NCBI GenBank assembly: GCA_023411445.1
Contig: JAEYOT010000342.1
Location: 1-17,678 of the forward strand
Length of the DNA stretch: 17,678 nucleotides
Direction: 5' to 3'
Source: Pseudomonadota bacterium
Lineage (GTDB): Bacteria; Myxococcota_A; Polyangia; Polyangiales; Polyangiaceae
Position numbers and translations under genes: made by a program. The notes under the pieces are model-generated. The model worked only from the letters and a program-made list of their open reading frames with translations. It was not told the DNA's origin and did no database searches. The stretch's first letter is position 1, and every line of letters starts with the position of its first letter. Below, piece by piece: positions 14,875-17,678 of the stretch.

Positions 14875-15995
14875 AGCCTCGCTCGTGGCCGCTCGTCGCG
14901 CTGCTGCTCGTCGGGGCGGCGAGTTGCCGTCAACCCGAGCGAACGCAGGCGCCCCTTCCGAGAGCCGCGCGAAGCCAGAGGCCGACGCCCGCGCCACCCC
15001 CGGCCGCCGCAGCCAAGGACCGCGCTTTTCGCTCAGTGCGAGTGAGCGCCACGCACGCTTGCGCCGTCACGACAGCGGGTGAGGTTTGGTGTTGGGGTCA
15101 CAATGACGTGGGGCAGGTGGCTAAGAGCTGCGGGGAGCTGTGCGCGCTGCCGCGTCGCGTGCCCTTGCCGGAGCCGGCTCAGGACGTGCAGCTCTCCCGC
15201 GAGCTAAGCTGCGCCCTCTTGAGCCGTGGCGGCATCCTGTGCTGGGGCAAGGGCCAGCCCACCCACCAGGGGCGTCGCGCGACCGGGCTCGTGATGGGGG
15301 CGCCCGCCGAGTGCTACCTGGACGAGCGCTCCCAGCTCTTCTGTGGCGGCTGGAACGTCTTTGGTCGGCTCGGCTTCCCGGAGAGCCAGGACGACCGCAC
15401 GGCGTCGAGCAGGCGCGCGCTAGCGCCGGTGTCGGTGGGCGGCGGCGTGACGTCGGCGGTCGTGCTCTACCACGCGGGCTGCGCGCTCGGCGCGGGCGGC
15501 CTCAGTTGCTGGGGCACCTCGTTCGACTGCCAGGTGCCGCGGCGGGTCGCGCTGCCAGAGCGCGTCAGCAGCTTGAGCGGTGGCGGCCGCTCGCTCTGCC
15601 TGGTCACTGAGTCGGGCGCCGGCTACGTCTACAGCGGCTACCCGGAGTCCCAGACGCCCGTCTGCGAGGACGGCGAATACTTGTTCGTGGACGAGCTGGG
15701 GGAGCCCGTCGCGCGGGACTTGAGAGCGATCGCCTGCTTTGCTCCGGAGCGCGTCTGCACCATCGACCGCGGTGCTCGCGTCGCCTGCTCTGGCCCCAGC
15801 GGCAAGCTCGATGCCGTGCCGGGCCTCCCACCCTCCACGCAGGTAGCGGTGGGCGCGGCGTTCGCCTGCGCGCTCAGCGACACCTCGCGCGTGCTTTGTT
15901 GGGGCGACGATCGCTTTGGACAGCTCGGCCGTGGGCAGCCGGCGCCGGTGGCGTCAGCGGAGCCCAAGGAGCCGAGTTGGCCAGCTCACGAGTGA
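14871..15995 (+). CDS. RCC1-repeat seven-blade propeller lipoprotein, possible immunity protein
   Basis: This 374-residue protein starts at the GTG in GTGA, overlapping the previous stop by four bases. A longer in-frame extension back to 14682 would lie wholly inside the upstream gene and is rejected. KPRSWPLVALLLVGAASC is a lipoprotein signal with lipidated Cys19, so the protein is membrane-anchored outside the cytoplasm. A Pro/Ala linker (25-50) leads to seven RCC1-like blades starting near residues 64, 114, 148, 204, 243, 296 and 333, for example CAVTTAGEVWCWGHNDVGQ and CALSDTSRVLCWGDDRFGQL. Most blades hold a Cys pair about ten residues apart, suggesting a disulfide per blade and an oxidising location. 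Translational coupling to a putative peptidoglycan hydrolase makes it a candidate periplasmic immunity protein. RCC1 folds generally bind proteins. The fold and lipoprotein calls are firm; the immunity role is a hypothesis. Confidence 0.88.
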   Translation: MKPRSWPLVALLLVGAASCRQPERTQAPLPRAARSQRPTPAPPPAAAAKDRAFRSVRVSATHACAVTTAGEVWCWGHNDVGQVAKSCGELCALPRRVPLPEPAQDVQLSRELSCALLSRGGILCWGKGQPTHQGRRATGLVMGAPAECYLDERSQLFCGGWNVFGRLGFPESQDDRTASSRRALAPVSVGGGVTSAVVLYHAGCALGAGGLSCWGTSFDCQVPRRVALPERVSSLSGGGRSLCLVTESGAGYVYSGYPESQTPVCEDGEYLFVDELGEPVARDLRAIACFAPERVCTIDRGARVACSGPSGKLDAVPGLPPSTQVAVGAAFACALSDTSRVLCWGDDRFGQLGRGQPAPVASAEPKEPSWPAHE

Positions 15996-16002
15996 TCGAC
16001 CG

Positions 16003-17676
16003 TCAGGGCGTCGCGGTAGCGAGAGCCGTAGCCAGCAAGCCGGCTCCTTCGTAGCGGTCGGCGCACACCGCCCAAGGGTGGAGCTCATCGCCCACGACGC
16101 AGCGCAGGGACTCCTCGGCGGCGCCGAAGAGCTGGACCAGTGACGTCTCCGGTGTCGGGTCCTTGCCCTCACGCGGGGGGGCGGAGGTGAACAGCGCTCC
16201 CCCGGCAGCCAGCGGCTGTAGGCGCCCCAGGAGGGCGGCGTCGCGCGTGCGCCACAGCAGCGCGCTGCCACCACGGCGCGCCACGACCAGCTTGTCGTCC
16301 GCGGCGAACAACGGACCGCGCGGCTTGAGCTGCTCGCGCTCGTCGCCCACGTGCGGCAGCGGAACAGAGCCTCCGCGGTCGGCGACGACGAGTGACGCGG
16401 CGCGCAGGACGCGCGCTCCGTCGGCGCTCAGCTCCACGGCGCCCGTCAGGTCGCGGCTCGCTTCTGCCTCACGCTCGGCCAGCGTCTTGATGTCCAGCTG
16501 TCGCCAGCCGTCCGCCTGCGACTGGCCAGCGTTGAAGTAGAGCTCGGCGCCGTTTCGGGAGAAGAGCGCCTGCGCTTTCACGCCGGTCGGCACGCGGAGG
16601 CGCTCTGTCACGCGAGGCGGCTGCGAGTCCAGCCGGGCCAGAACGAGCGCGAGCTCCACCTTTCCGGCTACTTCGCGCCTTGTCCTGTAGACCACGTGCG
16701 CACCGTCAGGGCTGAGCGCGCGCACCTGCCCCTGCTCTGGTAGCTCCAAGCGTTGGTTGCTCGGCAGATGGACTAGCCGTGAAATCCCTCCACGCGAGAC
16801 CACCAGCCAGTCCCCCGCCGCGACAGCGCCGCCCGCGGCGCGTTCCAGCTTCAGCCCGGTGACCCGCACCGGGACTCCCGGCGGCTGCCAGCTGAGCACC
16901 TGGCCGTCTTGCTCGATCACGACGAAGCGCGCCGCCGAAGTCGCGGCCAAGACCGGCGTGCAGCCAACGCCCCGGCTCGCGCTGAAAGCGCCGCTGCCGA
17001 GCTCGAACAGCTGCAGCTCCGGGCAGCCGCCGATGACGAGCTGATCGCGCGAACGGGATAGCGCAAAGCCCATCGTTTGTCCCGGCCAGCTCTGTGCGTA
17101 GCTCACCCAGCGCGCCTCGACGCGCCCGGAGGCCAGGCTCCAGATCAGCAGCACGCGCCGACCGTGGTCGTCCGCGCTCCCGATCGCCGCGAAGCGCGTC
17201 ACGTCCGGGGACCAGCGCACGCCACCGCTCAAGTCCAGCTGCCCGACCTCAGCGCGCACGATGGATGCTTCGCCCTCGTTGGTACCGCGGAGAACGAAGG
17301 CGCCGCCAGTGCCGCTGAAGCTCGCCAGGCGCTCACCCAAAGCCTCCACGTGTACGAAGCCGCCAAGCGGCTTCGTGGCGAGCCGCCTGCGCGCCCTGCT
17401 GCGAACGTCCACCGCGTACAGCGCGAGCTCGCCGCAGTCCGACACGAAGGTGCTCTGGGTCCAGGCCGCGAGCGGGACGCAGCCTTCACCCTCCCGCTGC
17501 CGACTCACGCGCCCGTGCTCATCCACGAGCACGTGAACGACGCCGCGGCCGCCGGCGTCCGTGGTCTCGAAGCTGAGCCAGGGGGAGAAAGATGAGCTTA
17601 CCACGTTTCGGACGGAGTCGCCTTCCGTCGCTCCGCGCCTAATGATTCTCCCTGTTTTTAGCTCGAGCAGCTCATA
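16003..17676 (-). CDS. WD40/TolB-like beta-propeller protein, 5' end outside window
   Basis: This is a beta-propeller protein of unknown role whose gene runs off the right edge. A GTG at 17602-17604 could be a start, but the frame is open upstream to the window limit and that sequence (YELLELKTGRIIRRG) looks like another propeller strand, so I treat the N-terminus as missing. Numbering from the GTG, propeller signatures include VRWSPDVTRFAAIGS (129-143), VRALSPDGAHVVYR (294-307), ALFSRNGAELYFNAG (346-360) and ELSADGARVL (391-400). These are the SPDG-type turns of WD40-like/TolB repeats. Cys pairs (42/57, 194/215, 502/514) hint at disulfides and an extracytoplasmic site. Its stop lies seven bases from that of the convergent RCC1 gene. 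It may be the sensor domain of a longer protein; no enzymatic domain is visible. Confidence 0.8.
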   Translation of the reverse strand, partial: YELLELKTGRIIRRGATEGDSVRNVVSSSFSPWLSFETTDAGGRGVVHVLVDEHGRVSRQREGEGCVPLAAWTQSTFVSDCGELALYAVDVRSRARRRLATKPLGGFVHVEALGERLASFSGTGGAFVLRGTNEGEASIVRAEVGQLDLSGGVRWSPDVTRFAAIGSADDHGRRVLLIWSLASGRVEARWVSYAQSWPGQTMGFALSRSRDQLVIGGCPELQLFELGSGAFSASRGVGCTPVLAATSAARFVVIEQDGQVLSWQPPGVPVRVTGLKLERAAGGAVAAGDWLVVSRGGISRLVHLPSNQRLELPEQGQVRALSPDGAHVVYRTRREVAGKVELALVLARLDSQPPRVTERLRVPTGVKAQALFSRNGAELYFNAGQSQADGWRQLDIKTLAEREAEASRDLTGAVELSADGARVLRAASLVVADRGGSVPLPHVGDEREQLKPRGPLFAADDKLVVARRGGSALLWRTRDAALLGRLQPLAAGGALFTSAPPREGKDPTPETSLVQLFGAAEESLRCVVGDELHPWAVCADRYEGAGLLATALATATP

Positions 17677-17678
17677 CT

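Overview
The window is GC-rich, gene-dense bacterial DNA with a Gram-negative envelope repertoire: a TonB-dependent receptor, a lipoprotein and a type VI secretion (T6SS) spike. Very large multidomain proteins, an Rhs polymorphic toxin, RCC1 and WD40-like beta-propellers and overlapping start/stop codons suggest a large-genome predatory or soil member of the Myxococcota (Polyangia-like). That placement is inference; there is no rRNA or other marker in the window.

Left block (3-3822, + strand): the 3' part of an Rhs gene whose start lies outside the window. It ends in a variable nuclease-like toxin domain. An Imm49-family immunity gene follows immediately, then an overlapping DUF7691-like gene. 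This is a toxin/immunity island. Convergent to it (3898-6075, - strand) is vgrG, the T6SS tip protein.

Middle (6076-8690): a 302-base divergent intergenic region holding a long GC-rich inverted repeat and a small palindrome over the start codon, then a TonB-dependent outer-membrane receptor.

Right block (8758-15995, + strand): a tightly packed three-gene unit. It holds a 1174-residue protein with transthyretin-like, OmpA-like and peptidoglycan-binding domains; an 829-residue protein ending in a lysozyme-like (transglycosylase-type) domain; and a lipoprotein forming a seven-blade RCC1-type propeller with paired cysteines. I read this as a candidate T6SS cell-wall effector, its peptidoglycan-binding partner and a possible periplasmic immunity lipoprotein. 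The first gene's best ribosome-binding site and ATG are separated from the long reading frame by one in-frame TGA, the oddest local feature of the window. A convergent WD40-like propeller gene runs off the right edge.

No tRNA, rRNA, CRISPR array, insertion sequence or attachment site was seen. Family names come from recognising sequence motifs by eye; no database search was run.
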